From: Onchocerca volvulus
Taxonomy: Eukaryota > Nematoda > Chromadorea > Rhabditida > Onchocercidae
Direction: 5' to 3'
Length of the DNA: 64,000 nt
NCBI GenBank assembly: GCA_000499405.2
Contig: HG738137.1
Coordinates: 21,662,603-21,726,602, forward strand
Below are positions 14,101 through 25,803 of the stretch, piece after piece (the stretch's first letter is position 1; every line of letters begins with the position of its first letter). The notes under the pieces were generated by a model, which searched no databases, was not told where the DNA came from, and saw only the letters and a list, made by a program, of their open reading frames with translations. A program made the position numbers and the translations under genes.

Positions 14101-14136
14101 ATATGAATCCTTCATCGATTCCTCTTCCTGCACCAT
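11122..14136 (-). CDS. PPP4R2: Protein phosphatase 4 regulatory subunit 2
   Basis: Regulatory subunit of the PP4 phosphatase, which in other animals acts with PPP4R3 in DNA-damage recovery, centrosome and snRNP functions. Exons: 14136-14026, 13761-13621, 13151-12997, 12873-12681, 12460-12398, 11889-11782, 11229-11122, giving 292 aa with consistent phases. Family hallmarks in order: [19 protein letters not shown] near residues 57-75, [20 protein letters not shown] across the exon 3/4 join, then [19 protein letters not shown]; human PPP4R2 has NGIPFTIQRLCELLTDPRR at the second position. The tail after about residue 200 is charged and not conserved, as usual in this family. The ATG follows directly after TTCCAG. 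A 30-base tandem duplication lies immediately upstream. C. elegans calls the orthologue ppfr-2. Confidence 0.9.
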
Positions 14137-14144
14137 CTGGAATG

Positions 14145-14204
14145 TTATCAACAACAAGAATTCCCAAAACAAAATTATCAACAACAAGAATTCCCAAAAC
14201 AAAA
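14145..14204. repeat. Two-copy 30-bp tandem repeat upstream of PPP4R2 start
   Basis: TTATCAACAACAAGAATTCC followed by CAAAACAAAA occurs at 14145-14174 and again at 14175-14204. On the minus strand it makes a duplicated pyrimidine-rich tract right before the CAG|ATG of PPP4R2. Confidence 0.9.
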
Positions 14205-15843
14205 ATACACTACCACTATCATTGAAACCATACGAACGGCGAGCTACTCAACCTGCGATACTTTGAGATTGTCAGCATGAAACTTCAAGTTGCAAAAGTA
14301 AGTAAGTAATTCTGCCCCAGTTGAATTTTTGCTGAGTTCAACTTACATGAGATGCTAGTACTCATTGGCAAAATCTTTCTAGAGATTCTGTTGTGTGTCA
14401 CATATTACTGATTTGGTTAGTGCTAAAGTTCTAGGAAGTAACTTCGCTAGAGATGAAATAACAGAGCAGAAGAATTGTCACGAAGTGGAAGGTCTAAGAT
14501 TCTCTCTTCTCTGAATCTGTTATTTTAGATATGAAACATGCGAATAGAAATGAAATATGCAGTGTTGCATTGGGAATGATACACGCCAGCAAAGACTAAT
14601 AATTCTGGGCACTTTGTGCAATGGTGGTTCAATAGTTATCAGTTTAATTCAAACTGTGTTGGTGAGTGATAAAATGTAAAAAAAATGGAAGAGAATGGAC
14701 GTTTGAAGTGCGATTCTTGAGAGTGTAGATAACAAAGAAAGACGAAAATTTACGGTAGCGATTTTTTCGAAAATATTGCCCATCATTCTTTATTGATAAT
14801 AGGAGTTGTTAACTGAGCTTAACATTTACTTCTCATCCTGTTCAGAACATAGTGTAGGAAAGTGTGAGTGTATCTCCCAATACAATACTCGAATACTTGT
14901 AAGCATAAAAATGACTGAAAATATTTATGAACAGATAGAAAAAAACGTTATAATTTGGAGACATTTTTGACATCGTAATTTTAAGAATTAAATGAAAGCC
15001 TGATTTAATCTGATGCTGTTTTATTGCTAGCGTTCTAACTTGACACAAATTTCAAAGAAAGCCTTTAGCGTGGCAGTTGAATAACCTGTCCTCATTATAT
15101 CAAATACATTTCAAATGAGCACTGTTAGTAAATGAAGCGGCTTAAATATAAATCAAGCGAGACACTAAGGTAGAGAAACAAATAATTTGTGGATGAAATA
15201 GATTTATTTCGAGTAAAGTTGACTTTATAAAATAACTTTTAATATAACGAAATGGTAATATATATATATATTTTTTCTAAGTAAAACATAATAGTAATAT
15301 ATCTATATTTTTTTTTTTTTGAAGTAACGTAAAACGTAGGTCTCTGTGGTAGAAGATATCTAAACACTGACCAGCAGATCATAGTAATATTTAATTTGCA
15401 TAAAATAAATGTGTACACTCGATCTGTCAGCTGGTAACCAATATTTCAACCACTTAAACTTTGTGATGAAAAGAAGTAATTTCAATGTAATTGTCCTGGA
15501 TCTTTACTTTCTTATCCCTTAATACCTTGAAATAATTGATTTGGTCAGTACTTTCGAAGAGTTCCACTCAAAAATTTTATACGATTTATTTATTAGTTGA
15601 TTATTGTATATTATGCACTATTAAGATATTAATGTTTATGCAGAAAACGACAGCATAATATCACACTGAATTATTTAGCCGCATTTTAAAATTTTGATAA
15701 AGTTATTGATTGTTCAGAAATAGAATGGTATTCAAAGGAACCAGAACATTCCTCTTTGAAAAAAAAAAAAAAGTTTGTTTCAGATTCTTTATAAGACATC
15801 ATTTTAATACATTCTCAGGCTCAACAATTTCAACAATAAACAG
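14205..15843. other. Intergenic, PPP4R2 5' side to pnp-1 3' side
   Basis: About 1.6 kb of AT-rich sequence with a short (AT)n near 15260 and poly-T near 15310. It should hold the pnp-1 3' UTR (AATAAATAAATC on the minus strand near 15585) and the PPP4R2 promoter. No convincing coding frame. Confidence 0.45.
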
Positions 15844-18800
15844 CTAGATGTCGTGGTACATATTTTGAACAGGTAAGGAAGCAGACTGCAACGTTTTCCT
15901 TGATATCCTATGGTGACCGGTGTTTGGATCTCGTCCTAGATACTGAATGATTATTTTTTGACCAGTTTTAAAACCAAGTACTTTGGCATGAGCTACGTTC
16001 CTTGCATCCAAATTACTATAAGAAGGTAAAGTTTTAAGCAAACTTGATATCTTCGCAAATCTGATTTGTCTTCAAATAAAGAAGAATAACATTTCTATTA
16101 GATTCGTACAAGATGATGTGAAAAATGAAGCAGCAAAAATCAAAAAAATGTCCTTTGCAAGATTCGGAAGGAATTCCAAAAATAATTTCATTAACTAACA
16201 AACCTATTTTTCAGTAAAATAGGTTTCATGCCCTTATGCAGCGTTACCAGCACGCCATGCTCCAATACTTCTACGATTTCCGCCTTGTACATTGCACCGA
16301 ATACTAGTTCTCTTTCGCTTTCACTGTCGAACATCCTGCAAAGTATTCATTTTATATAAATCGTGTATGATCAAACCAATTCGATCGAATAAATCTCGTA
16401 AGACAACGGAATAAGATGCTAAATTAATTATATTAGTTAAGAGCTTTAATATATATTAACATGAAAAAAAAAATTGCTAACAAATAAATTAGATTTTAAT
16501 CTCCAACTTACTTGTTCAGCATCATCTTCGCTTCTTCCAGCTTTACTTTGTTAGGTGCGAAAATAGATATGTTTGTATCATCCTCCACGCTTATCTGCAA
16601 ATATTTTAATTTAATGATGTTCCAGCGATTATTCCAAATTAAACACTCTTCCGGACTGCCTTGGTATCAATCTTACTTTAAGCAAGATATAAGAGCCTTA
16701 TTATAAAATAAGAGCAAGTATAAGAATCTTATTCCTTCTTTTATATTACAATAACAATATACAAGAAAAGTAATGCGGACTGCAGTAAAACAAAGTAACC
16801 TTAGCACCGGTTTCTGATTCGATCAGCTTAGCATTATAGCCTCCACTACGAAATATGATGTGACGTTTGTAGATTGCAACAGGTATCGTCTCATGAACTG
16901 GTACCGTACTTTTAAAATGATTTCTCCATTGAGGCTGCGCCTTTTCCATTATCAACAAAAGATGTTTCAATCCATTACTTGCTTTTTCTAAAGATTCCAT
17001 AACCATTTCTGGCTTTATGCCCGGCACTTTCAAATCCAGTTGCATTGCCGTATAACCGCTCATTGTTCCTTAAAATGAGAAAAATGTAATAAATTTATGC
17101 AGATTTTAATTTAAATTCAGTTTGCCTATAGATAGATTTCCACGTTCCCATTTCGATTCATGTAACATAAAACAAGGAATCAACAAATCATGAGTTTTAC
17201 ATATAAAGAGCAAAAAAAATGAAAACAAATAATGTTAATAAATGATATTTTTTTCGAATTTAAACATTACTAAGTATTCCGTAATCTCCCCCAATGGAAA
17301 CTTACCTGCTACCTTGAAGTCCATATCTCCAGCAAAATCTTCTAGACCATTAATATCTGTGAGGATACGATAATCACTTCGTTCTTCATCAATAATCAAA
17401 CCCATAGCTATACCTGCAGCCGGTGCCTCCATTTGTACTCCTGCATCAAGAAGCGCCAAAGAACCGGCACAAACTGATGCCATCGAAGATGAACCATTTG
17501 ATTCCAGGACCTGAAATTTGAACCATTATTACACCCATCTACTGGAAATATGGACTTTAAAGCAGCAGGTACATAAAAATAAATGCCAATTTTAGTTAAT
17601 GATTAATATGTGCAAGAGTTGTTTAAATTATTCTTACTTTCGTCATGACATTAATTATCACTTAGTATCACCATTAACATGAATTATGTAATAAGAACTA
17701 CATAAAATTTATCTAGAAATAAAACTATTTTTATTTTGAAGAGTTTTGATATGCCTATGCTGGTGCTCGTCTTCTGAATTTCTTGGAAATAAATGGAAAG
17801 CTAAATCACATTTCACAAAATTCAGGAAGAAAAAAAAACTGTACGAACATCACAGGCAAGCCTTATACAATAAGGGAAATCTTCTGGAATAAGTCTCTTG
17901 AGAGCTTTCTCGGCGAGAGCGCCATGTCCAAGTTCTCTGCGTGAGGTTCGTAAAGACGAAGAAATAGCAGTGGTAGCAAAAGACGGGAACTGATAATGCA
18001 ACATGAACATTTTCTTTTGTTGCGCGCCAAGTAGTTGTGATAGCGCATCTGGCTGGAATGCAGTTGATGGAGCATCAAACGTTACTGTACCAAAAACCTG
18101 AAATTTATAGGCTTATAACAATCATATCAACATCATAAGAACATATGTGATACGAAACTTGCAACAGATTTTGAATAATTTCTGGTCAAAATATAGCATT
18201 CAGATACTTTTTTTTACATCTGAAATTAAACACCATTTATAAACAGAAAATAAACCTGGGTCTGACCGCGCTGAAACAGTGCTGATCCATGCAATTTTTT
18301 ATATAAATCCATTTTAATATCCACTGGACGAAGTTCATCAAATTTTCGTCCATCGCATCGCCTTTCACTTTTGAACAATGCATCCCTACAAAACTATTTC
18401 AAAAAAATTTGAAAATAAAAAATTTTCGAACACAAATTATACCTTCAAATGAAATATACTTTTCGAGACTTTCTCCCTAATTGAAATTCTGCATTTCTTC
18501 ATGAAACTTCATTTAAGACATCCTAACAGACTGAAAATAAATTTTTTTTGGTTTAAGTAGAAAATCCTCAATAGCAGTATCTTACAACTGTTATAGTATT
18601 CTACTGCCCAATTTTTGTTTAATACTGCAAATTATCACTTCTCAAAGTATGCTTCCTCAGTTACAATTTTGTGAATGAAAGATGTCGGCTGATATTTGTT
18701 ATGTTTTCAGCCTTTAAGCCAAGCTCTTATCAGTCCAAAAATAAAAAATAAATAAAATAAACACAAGGCCATTTTGTAAGGAAAGCTGAGATAGATACCT

Positions 18801-21195
18801 TAATGATCTTTTGACAAGATTCTTGAAGGTATGTCGAAGCTTATGTGGAGTGCTCCTTTCTTTAAGCTTTTCAAACATATGATCACCGAGTGCAGAAACA
18901 GCTCGATCTCGTGAAAGCTTGTCATGTTCTATGTTTGTTAAAATATCATATAATTGATTGCCACATAAAATCTGCATTTCTTCCATTAATGCTATCATAT
19001 CAATATCAATTTCTCCATTAACATCCTAAAATAAAAGTTCTCAATCTACAAAAAGCAGCTTAGAGTAAGGAAAAAAAAAAGTTTGTCTTATACTTGCATT
19101 ACTATGATCTTCTTTGTATATTTGACGAAGAGCTAAAAAATGCTGTTTGATCTGTATAAATTTTCATGTTTTTGATTATTATTGCTGTCCAGTGCACTCA
19201 GCAATCAGCCATCTAATAAATTCTTAGTACTATTCTTAACAAGCGTTCACTTGTTAAACTGCATTCAGGGTTAACAATTACAATATAATTCTCATAAATA
19301 AGTAGCAGAAATAAAGACAATTACATAAATATGCAGGCATATAATAATAAAGATGTGCCAAGTGTTTAGTAGATTAACATGAAATATGATAGAAGATAAG
19401 AAAAATGACTAAGGACTTATATCAATATTGAAAACACTGTGAAATTTTGAAAATTTTCGGTAAACTAAAAAAGAATACAAAGTAATGTATAACAAATGCA
19501 TAATTAATTTTCTATTTATTACTGCAATGTCTAGGAGTGGTAATCATTATCAAAGCAATAAACAATAGCAAGATAAAAATTAGTAAACCTACATCATCTA
19601 ATTAGGATAGATATGAAGACGAAAAATAAAGCAAATCAGTTGTTGAGCAAAGCATCTTTAACAAAATAAGTTACCTGTCGTTTTTGACGACCGCATAAAT
19701 CCTTTACTTTATTAATGGCTTGAATTAAGTGAGAAATTGCTTGAAGACCAGCTCTGATACACTTCGAGAATTTTCCGGTCTCGATTTTGCAGCCATCCAT
19801 ATCAATCATAAGTATCCGTTTTCCATAATCGCAACCAGCAATGATCAAATCCAATGAAGAACTTTTCATGTTTTTTCGACTTGGATTAACCACAATCTGA
19901 AAGTTATTTGAATAATTTTCATCTAATAAAAATTATTGAAATTCCAAAACAACTAAAATTTTTTTAGAATTATGTCTGGCCTTCGCTTTAGATTTATTTA
20001 AAGTACTATACTGCTACTACACGATGAATGAAAGTTGATACCACAAGCAACGGCGATTAACAGAAAAACCTATTAGATACCTCATTATCAATAAGAGCTA
20101 CTCTGACAGCTCCTAGTGGCCCTTCCCACGGTATATCCGATAGAGTCAGCGCAGCAGAGGTTGCATTTAGCCCCAAAATCACTGGATCTCCATCATCATC
20201 TATCGCAAGAGGTTTACATATTATCTGAAATCTTTACTATATTTATTGTTTCATAACGATTAATCATATATTTCTAAAACATATAATTCTAAGAAACATA
20301 ATAATAATGTCCAATCAGACATTATGTTATAATATTTCTCCAACACTATAATCAATATTTCAATTCTATCGTTAGTAAAGAAAACATGGTTCAATCAGTA
20401 TGAATATGATTTGCTGATGTATTCTTATCTAAGATAAATTAAAGTTTAAGTAAATTCAAGGAAGAAATAAGAAAAAAACTGCTTACCTGAGTTTCACCTG
20501 AATAATGTTTTGAAAACAATGGTCTGACTGACCGATCAATCATTCTGGATGCCAGAATGTCGGAATCATTCCGTTGCAATTCCCTTCGTAAGTAATTCGT
20601 AGGAATGCGACCAATAGCTGATGCGCTCTGTTGGAAATCGACTGTCAATGGCATGAAATCTGCCGTATCACCAGCTGAACTCTGTTTCCCAACTACGGTA
20701 GCCAATACCTGAACTGTGTGTGCTATTTATTCCATTCCAATTATATTTAATGTTAAAACTTGCAATGAAACGAAACTAGAAGCATATATTTAATCGTGTA
20801 AAACAATTCAAACTTAATCAGTATAGAAATGCATAATATTTAGCAATTATAATTTACAAACTATTAACCAAGTAGGCGCACATATATAGTACTTCAGGAA
20901 GGGAACATTTCAGGACTATCTGTCGATGTGTAAGAAGAAGTATCTGACAGCATCATTTCATTCTAAGAATTTATATAGGATCAAAACTTACAGAAGTTTC
21001 CCCTTGCGAAACAACAGCAGCACCATCAGCTAATCGGGCTACATGCCCAGCTTCAAAACGAATTATGTCCCGCTCATCCACACCTATATGTGCATCGATT
21101 TGCATACTTCCTAAGGCCTTGACCGTATCCAGCAACAGACAAAATCGACATTTCCTTAAAAACGCATTAACTGCTCGTACCCTGTATGGAAGCAT
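15844..21195 (-). CDS. pnp-1: Polyribonucleotide nucleotidyltransferase (PNPase), mitochondrial type
   Basis: 3'-5' phosphorolytic exoribonuclease; animal homologues work in mitochondrial RNA turnover and import. Exons: 21195-20992, 20708-20487, 20224-20081, 19896-19675, 19025-18799, 18385-18256, 18097-17849, 17510-17306, 17068-16800, 16594-16512, 16335-16204, 16015-15844, joined in phase to 752 aa (human PNPT1 783). Order: first RNase PH domain ([20 protein letters not shown]), helical linker near 265-340, second RNase PH domain with [32 protein letters not shown] and catalytic [14 protein letters not shown], a KH domain near 600-650, and an S1 domain near 655-730 ending SRKTLQS. The KH loop reads RSGG instead of the usual G-x-x-G. 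The N-terminus has scattered Arg/Lys and could be a targeting peptide. The ATG lies one base after TTTTTAG. Confidence 0.94.
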
Positions 21196-21196
21196 C

Positions 21197-21203
21197 CTAA
21201 AAA
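21197..21203 (-). promoter_or_regulatory. Probable trans-splice acceptor of pnp-1
   Basis: TTTTTAG on the minus strand, leaving a single G before the ATG. This is a very strong nematode acceptor with no upstream coding exon in frame, so spliced-leader addition is likely. Confidence 0.5.
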
Positions 21204-21428
21204 GTCAGAAATAGGTTGAGTACCATTTAAGTGGTATAAAACTTCAAAAACCTATAGGACGAGCAAGTTACCATGGAAAAAGATCCAAAATATGGGATGA
21301 GTATCGACACACAAGGTATATCGTCAGCTGATTGCAGATTCATTGAAAACCACGGAACCTTGTAACTTACTTATCCAAATTTCTTTATTCGCTCCGAACT
21401 CGAGTCTTTTTGATGAAATCGGTAACTC

Positions 21429-22318
21429 CTAAGAACTACATAAGTAGGCTGCAACAAAGTCAGGATACATCAAAGATCACCTTTTTGGTAACACTCCAAG
21501 TTCTTCGTCGTCGGAATTCTATTTTAAATTTAAGGGACCATAACTCGAATAATCAATGCCGAAAAAAATTTATGGAACCAAGATTAGTTCTAGAATGACA
21601 GAACTACTCAAACAAGCAACACGTTTTGGTGGTGGATAACTATATGCAAACATGATCGAGTGGCAGAGATAGGAGATGAAGACGGATAAAGCAATCATAA
21701 TCGATTCATTTGCTAAACAAAATTAACAAAATCAGAGAAACCCGAAAACACTGTAGCAATTATTAGAAAAAGCAGAGGTTTTATAAGTGCCTTGTAATAC
21801 TCTTTACACGCTGATTTATAAAAATATTTTATATAAAAATACAAAAATATGCAATATGTAACTTTGTAAAATTACAGTAATAATAATAATTCGCACATAA
21901 AACTATGCCAAACTTCAAAAAATAAATGACAGAAGTGGTCGGACTCAATACTGGTATTCATAGTATTAGGTAACATTCCAACATCATGAATATCCTATCG
22001 TGGAGTCCGTAAAAGACATGTCTGGCTGGCAAAATGATAAGCAAAAATGTCATAGTTTTGAAATAAAATAACCTTCCTGCCAATGATTCCTCATTCTTCT
22101 CATTGTTGTTAAGTAATGATCCAGCGTAAAAGTGATTTTTCAGGCTTTCACATAATCTATCAAGATGGAATATTTTGGTCTCTGCATCATCTAATATAAC
22201 CTCTATCAAAAAAAAAAAAAAAAAAAACCAACAATGGAACATAGAAATTTAACCTTCAACAATTTCATCATCAGTTTTCACTCAATTTTGGCTTTTTTTC
22301 GTACGACAAAGGAATCAT
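21429..22318 (-). CDS. Candidate small gene of unknown function, 74 aa
   Basis: I do not recognise this protein. Four minus-strand pieces join in phase from an ATG to a stop: 22318-22282, 22202-22073, 21518-21481, 21448-21429. All introns are GT-AG and acceptors include TTTTTTGATAG, AAAATAG and TTGTTGCAG. The large second exon is the best evidence: 43 codons without a stop, with balanced composition (LDDAETKIFHLDRLCESLKN ...). The product is short, charged and probably helical, with no signal peptide or membrane segment. It sits between lmp-1 and pnp-1 on the same strand. It may instead be an exon of something larger, or a chance frame; the two tiny 3' exons are the weakest part. Confidence 0.33.
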
Positions 22319-22740
22319 AAAGGCATTATATAAACTGACAAGGATAGAAAGAGGGCGTTTTACATGACAACTATGATTATATGTGCAAGATGTATGAAAA
22401 TGTACGGTTTTACGAATATAATTCGAATCTAATTAAAATTTCGATTCTTCATGAATAAGGCAACACTTAAACAACACTTGAAAAATGAATAATTTCTCGA
22501 AATTCACATGTCGAAATTGAAATAAATTTTGAAATATTGCAGTAAAGAAAGAACAGCATATCGTAAATAGAAAAAAAAAGAGTACATTCTTATAAAAGAA
22601 AAACTAGATATGCAGAAGAATTCCAGAGATGGAATGTTAAGTTCTATACAAATAACTGAGACTAATGTCTACATAAAAGTTTGATAAAATAGAATTTACC
22701 ACAAATAACATATATGAATGAAAATGATAAGATTTGAAAT
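22319..22740. other. Gap between lmp-1 stop and the small candidate gene
   Basis: About 420 bases of AT-rich sequence that should contain the lmp-1 3' UTR. No other feature seen. Confidence 0.4.
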
Positions 22741-23309
22741 TCATACTGATGCGTAACCCTGACGCTTCGCTCGAGCCCGTCCAATCAAATAAGCGATTAA
22801 AACGGCGATCACCAAAGCAGCAAGGCATATTCCAACAACAATCGGCACTAAATCGGAAGTACGAACATCTAGCTGGCAGATATCGTATTCTACAACGATT
22901 ATTTAATTATTTAATTTGATGATCACTTGATCATTTAATATGATTACTTGATTTATATAAACTTCTCCGATTCTGATCTCTCAAAGCTGTTGAAGAAATT
23001 CGGAAGAAAATGGTGAATAAAGAGATATGAATTTTAAAGAGTAATCACTGATTTCTGAAGAAATTTGACAGATGAAACTGAAAATTCATTTCTGCAGTAA
23101 AAAAAAAAACATACTTTGGTTTCCAGGAAACTCAGTAGTATTGAAATCAGCATATGCAATGAGCCGTGCATTATGAAGATTTATTGTACTGCCCCCTCTG
23201 AAGCTAAGAATTACTTCAGAACATTTGTATGCCTCATCGATGCTGGTACTTACATCAAGTTCCGCATGATCATCCATCAAATACATATAGCGTGGTTCTA
23301 CAAATATAC

Positions 23310-23343
<34 letters not shown>

Positions 23344-24480
23344 CAGCAGGACATGTTTTAATATAATGGGACCATGAATTTAAATAAATAAATTACTTCT
23401 TAGAGAATTTTCTTCTCTCAAATTTCCAAAATGCATAGTTATTTATTCCTAATATCCATCAGTGAAAAAAACTAATGTCCATACCTGTCGCATTCAATTT
23501 TTGTTCGAAGTTCACTGTTAATGTGAAATTACTGATCTGGAACGAATCATTTCTTCGCTTGAAATAAATTATTAAACTTGAATTCGTCAGACCAATAGAA
23601 CTGTTGAAACTGCAAAATAACTTTTCAACAGAAGAATTTCATTTCAGGCACAATATAAGATTTGAAACTACGCAATCTTTCTGTTCCAAAAAAAAAAAAA
23701 AAGAATAAAGGCAAGAAAAATGTAAAAATATTAAGCATTTGATAATTATGAAAAAAAAAAAAACTAGGCTTTCGCATATTATAATGCCAGATTTACTTGA
23801 ATAGCATTAGGATTACTTGAAAAATATCTTTAAAAAATTTAATTTGGGAGTATGATCAAATATGAAAAATAATGCTTACTTATATCTTCCACGTAAAAAC
23901 TTTACTTAATTTTGCTCTTGAGTTAATACATTGCTATTGTAATAGCTATAGAAAGAAAACCTTATATTAATATATTGAGTTTGTTCGCAGGAACCATCTG
24001 CATTTCCGCTGATGTTGAATTTAAATTGCTCCGTGCTATTGTCAGACTGCAAATCCATACCATTAATATATGAGGAAGTATATGAAATTAATTTTAATTG
24101 AAAACAAATCGAAATAAACTGAAATCCCTAACAAAAAAATATTTTAAGGTTCAAGCAAAGAGTTAATCAAACCTTCGTGTAATGAAGGATACCAGTAATA
24201 TTTGAATCCAGAATGATGCATGTGTCCTTAGATTTGGATGTGACATAGTAGTGATTACATACGATAATTGGAACATACACTGCTACAAATGAAGAATTAT
24301 ATAATAAAAACAAAAGGATATTTAACAACTCCTTGAGTGATTCCTTCAAGATATTTCGAAATATTTTCACAAAATTCAAATATTCCTATGAAGATAAGAA
24401 GGTACAAATCAGGAGTGAAATGAAAAACCAAGGAAAAATGAAACCATACCGAAGCACACCAAAAAAAACAGAGATGCCAT
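22741..24480 (-). CDS. lmp-1: Lysosome-associated membrane protein, short single-domain LAMP
   Basis: Type I lysosomal membrane glycoprotein. Exons: 24480-24450, 24282-24173, 24046-23961, 23609-23485, 23297-23115, 22889-22741, 227 aa, phases consistent. It has a signal peptide ([15 protein letters not shown]), then one luminal LAMP domain with the four expected cysteines in TCII, GSCEQ, YKCSE and YDICQL, several N-glycosylation sequons (NIT, NST, NIS, NSS, NDS, NFT, NAT, NTT), a transmembrane helix ([20 protein letters not shown]), and the cytosolic tail [15 protein letters not shown]. The GYxx[hydrophobic] end is the lysosomal sorting signal (human LAMP1 ends GYQTI). Vertebrate LAMPs have two luminal domains and about 400 aa; C. 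elegans LMP-1 is also short. Identity is firm. Confidence 0.92.
23313..23340. repeat. (AT)n microsatellite in an lmp-1 intron
   Basis: About 14 AT units in the intron upstream of the lmp-1 fifth exon. Confidence 0.9.
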
Positions 24481-24488
24481 GCTGATCA

Positions 24489-25803
24489 CTATACCAAAAC
24501 TTCACAACTTTAAGTCTGAAATGTAGAAAGACCAATAAGGAACTGATCAGGTGATATCTAATGTTGCAGTTATAAGTGATTGTATTTGATGTTGGAATTT
24601 CAAACAAATGCCTTGAATTTAGCATAATGAAAGTTGGAAAAAAGTATGTATCGAATACATGAACAACGAAAATTATCTATTATCCTAAATAGTCCAAATA
24701 GTTATACACGCAGCTCTTTGAACTGAATGCCATTTTAGCTTATTAATGCAATATCTTTATTGTACTGCCTCGTTTCTTTCTTTTATTTTTTTTATAATCG
24801 TACTAATGCAATATCTTTGTTCTGCGTAACTGTAAACAATGAAAAAAGTAAGGAAAACAAGAACAATCGAAAGCCGAAGTTTGGTACTACAAAATTATCA
24901 GAATATATCGTTTGTTAACAGCAGTTTTCTCCCAACTTTCCCAGTATCATAGAACAACACAATCTATAATCCGGAAGCAAAATAATAAAACAGGGGGTGA
25001 ATCATCAAAGTCAGAGATCGACCACTCAACAATTCCTCCGTTCCAGTACGTCACCCGTAATCAGTACCAATCATCACTTGAATAGCAGCCAACAGAAAAA
25101 CACGGTCCGTCCCTGTAATATTGCTGCGAATGTTATATTTCAAAAATGCCTTCTAAAACAGGAGGGAAGATTCAATCGTAATCCCATAAACTTAGAAAAG
25201 GAGAGCCGAAATAACGAGACATATCTGCAAATAGCACGATAAAAAGGCTTACTTCTAGATATAGGAGTATCACCCCTAAATGATATATCCCTATAAGATC
25301 TTTATCAAATATGAGGCCCTTATTCATTCAAAAACCAACCCTATCTTTTCATGAACCTGCATGATACGATACAGAACTGAAAGCTACATCAGTATAGGTT
25401 CAATAATATCTATAACATATTCATAAATTTTATTTCGCACGAGGAAATTCGCATTTTTTAAAATTGTATGGTTAACACAGCTTTGGAAAAAAATCAAAAT
25501 TATTCTAATTACCTCTTCCCAGAGATTCATAACCGCAAATGTGTCCTTTTCGGTCTCATACATATTCATTAATATCAAAAAGAATGATTGTTTTTTTTCC
25601 CCTTTCTTTTTCCAACGAAAGCAAACATTAAAGCATTAAATGCTTTTTAGCATAGATTTATGTTCGGCAAATCGAAAAATACGGTTCAGAATGATCACTT
25701 ATATCTTCTCAACTTTCACGAATGAACAGAACATTGAAAAGTAAAAATGACCTCTGTTCTATACAAACAAACAAACGCTTTAAGAAAACAATGAGTCTAG
25801 CAT
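24489..25803. other. Intergenic between lmp-1 and SF3A2
   Basis: About 1.3 kb holding the lmp-1 promoter and SF3A2 3' end. A plus-strand open frame at 24997-25242 (81 codons from GTG, rich in Ser, Gln and Asn) has less AT-biased codons than its surroundings, but no ATG, no recognised similarity and no clear splice partners. Confidence 0.4.

Noticed and set aside
11122..24480. One tight operon from lmp-1 to PPP4R2
   Set aside because: The genes share a strand and may be trans-spliced, but gaps of about 1.5-1.7 kb are much longer than in classic nematode operons and no polycistronic signal is visible.
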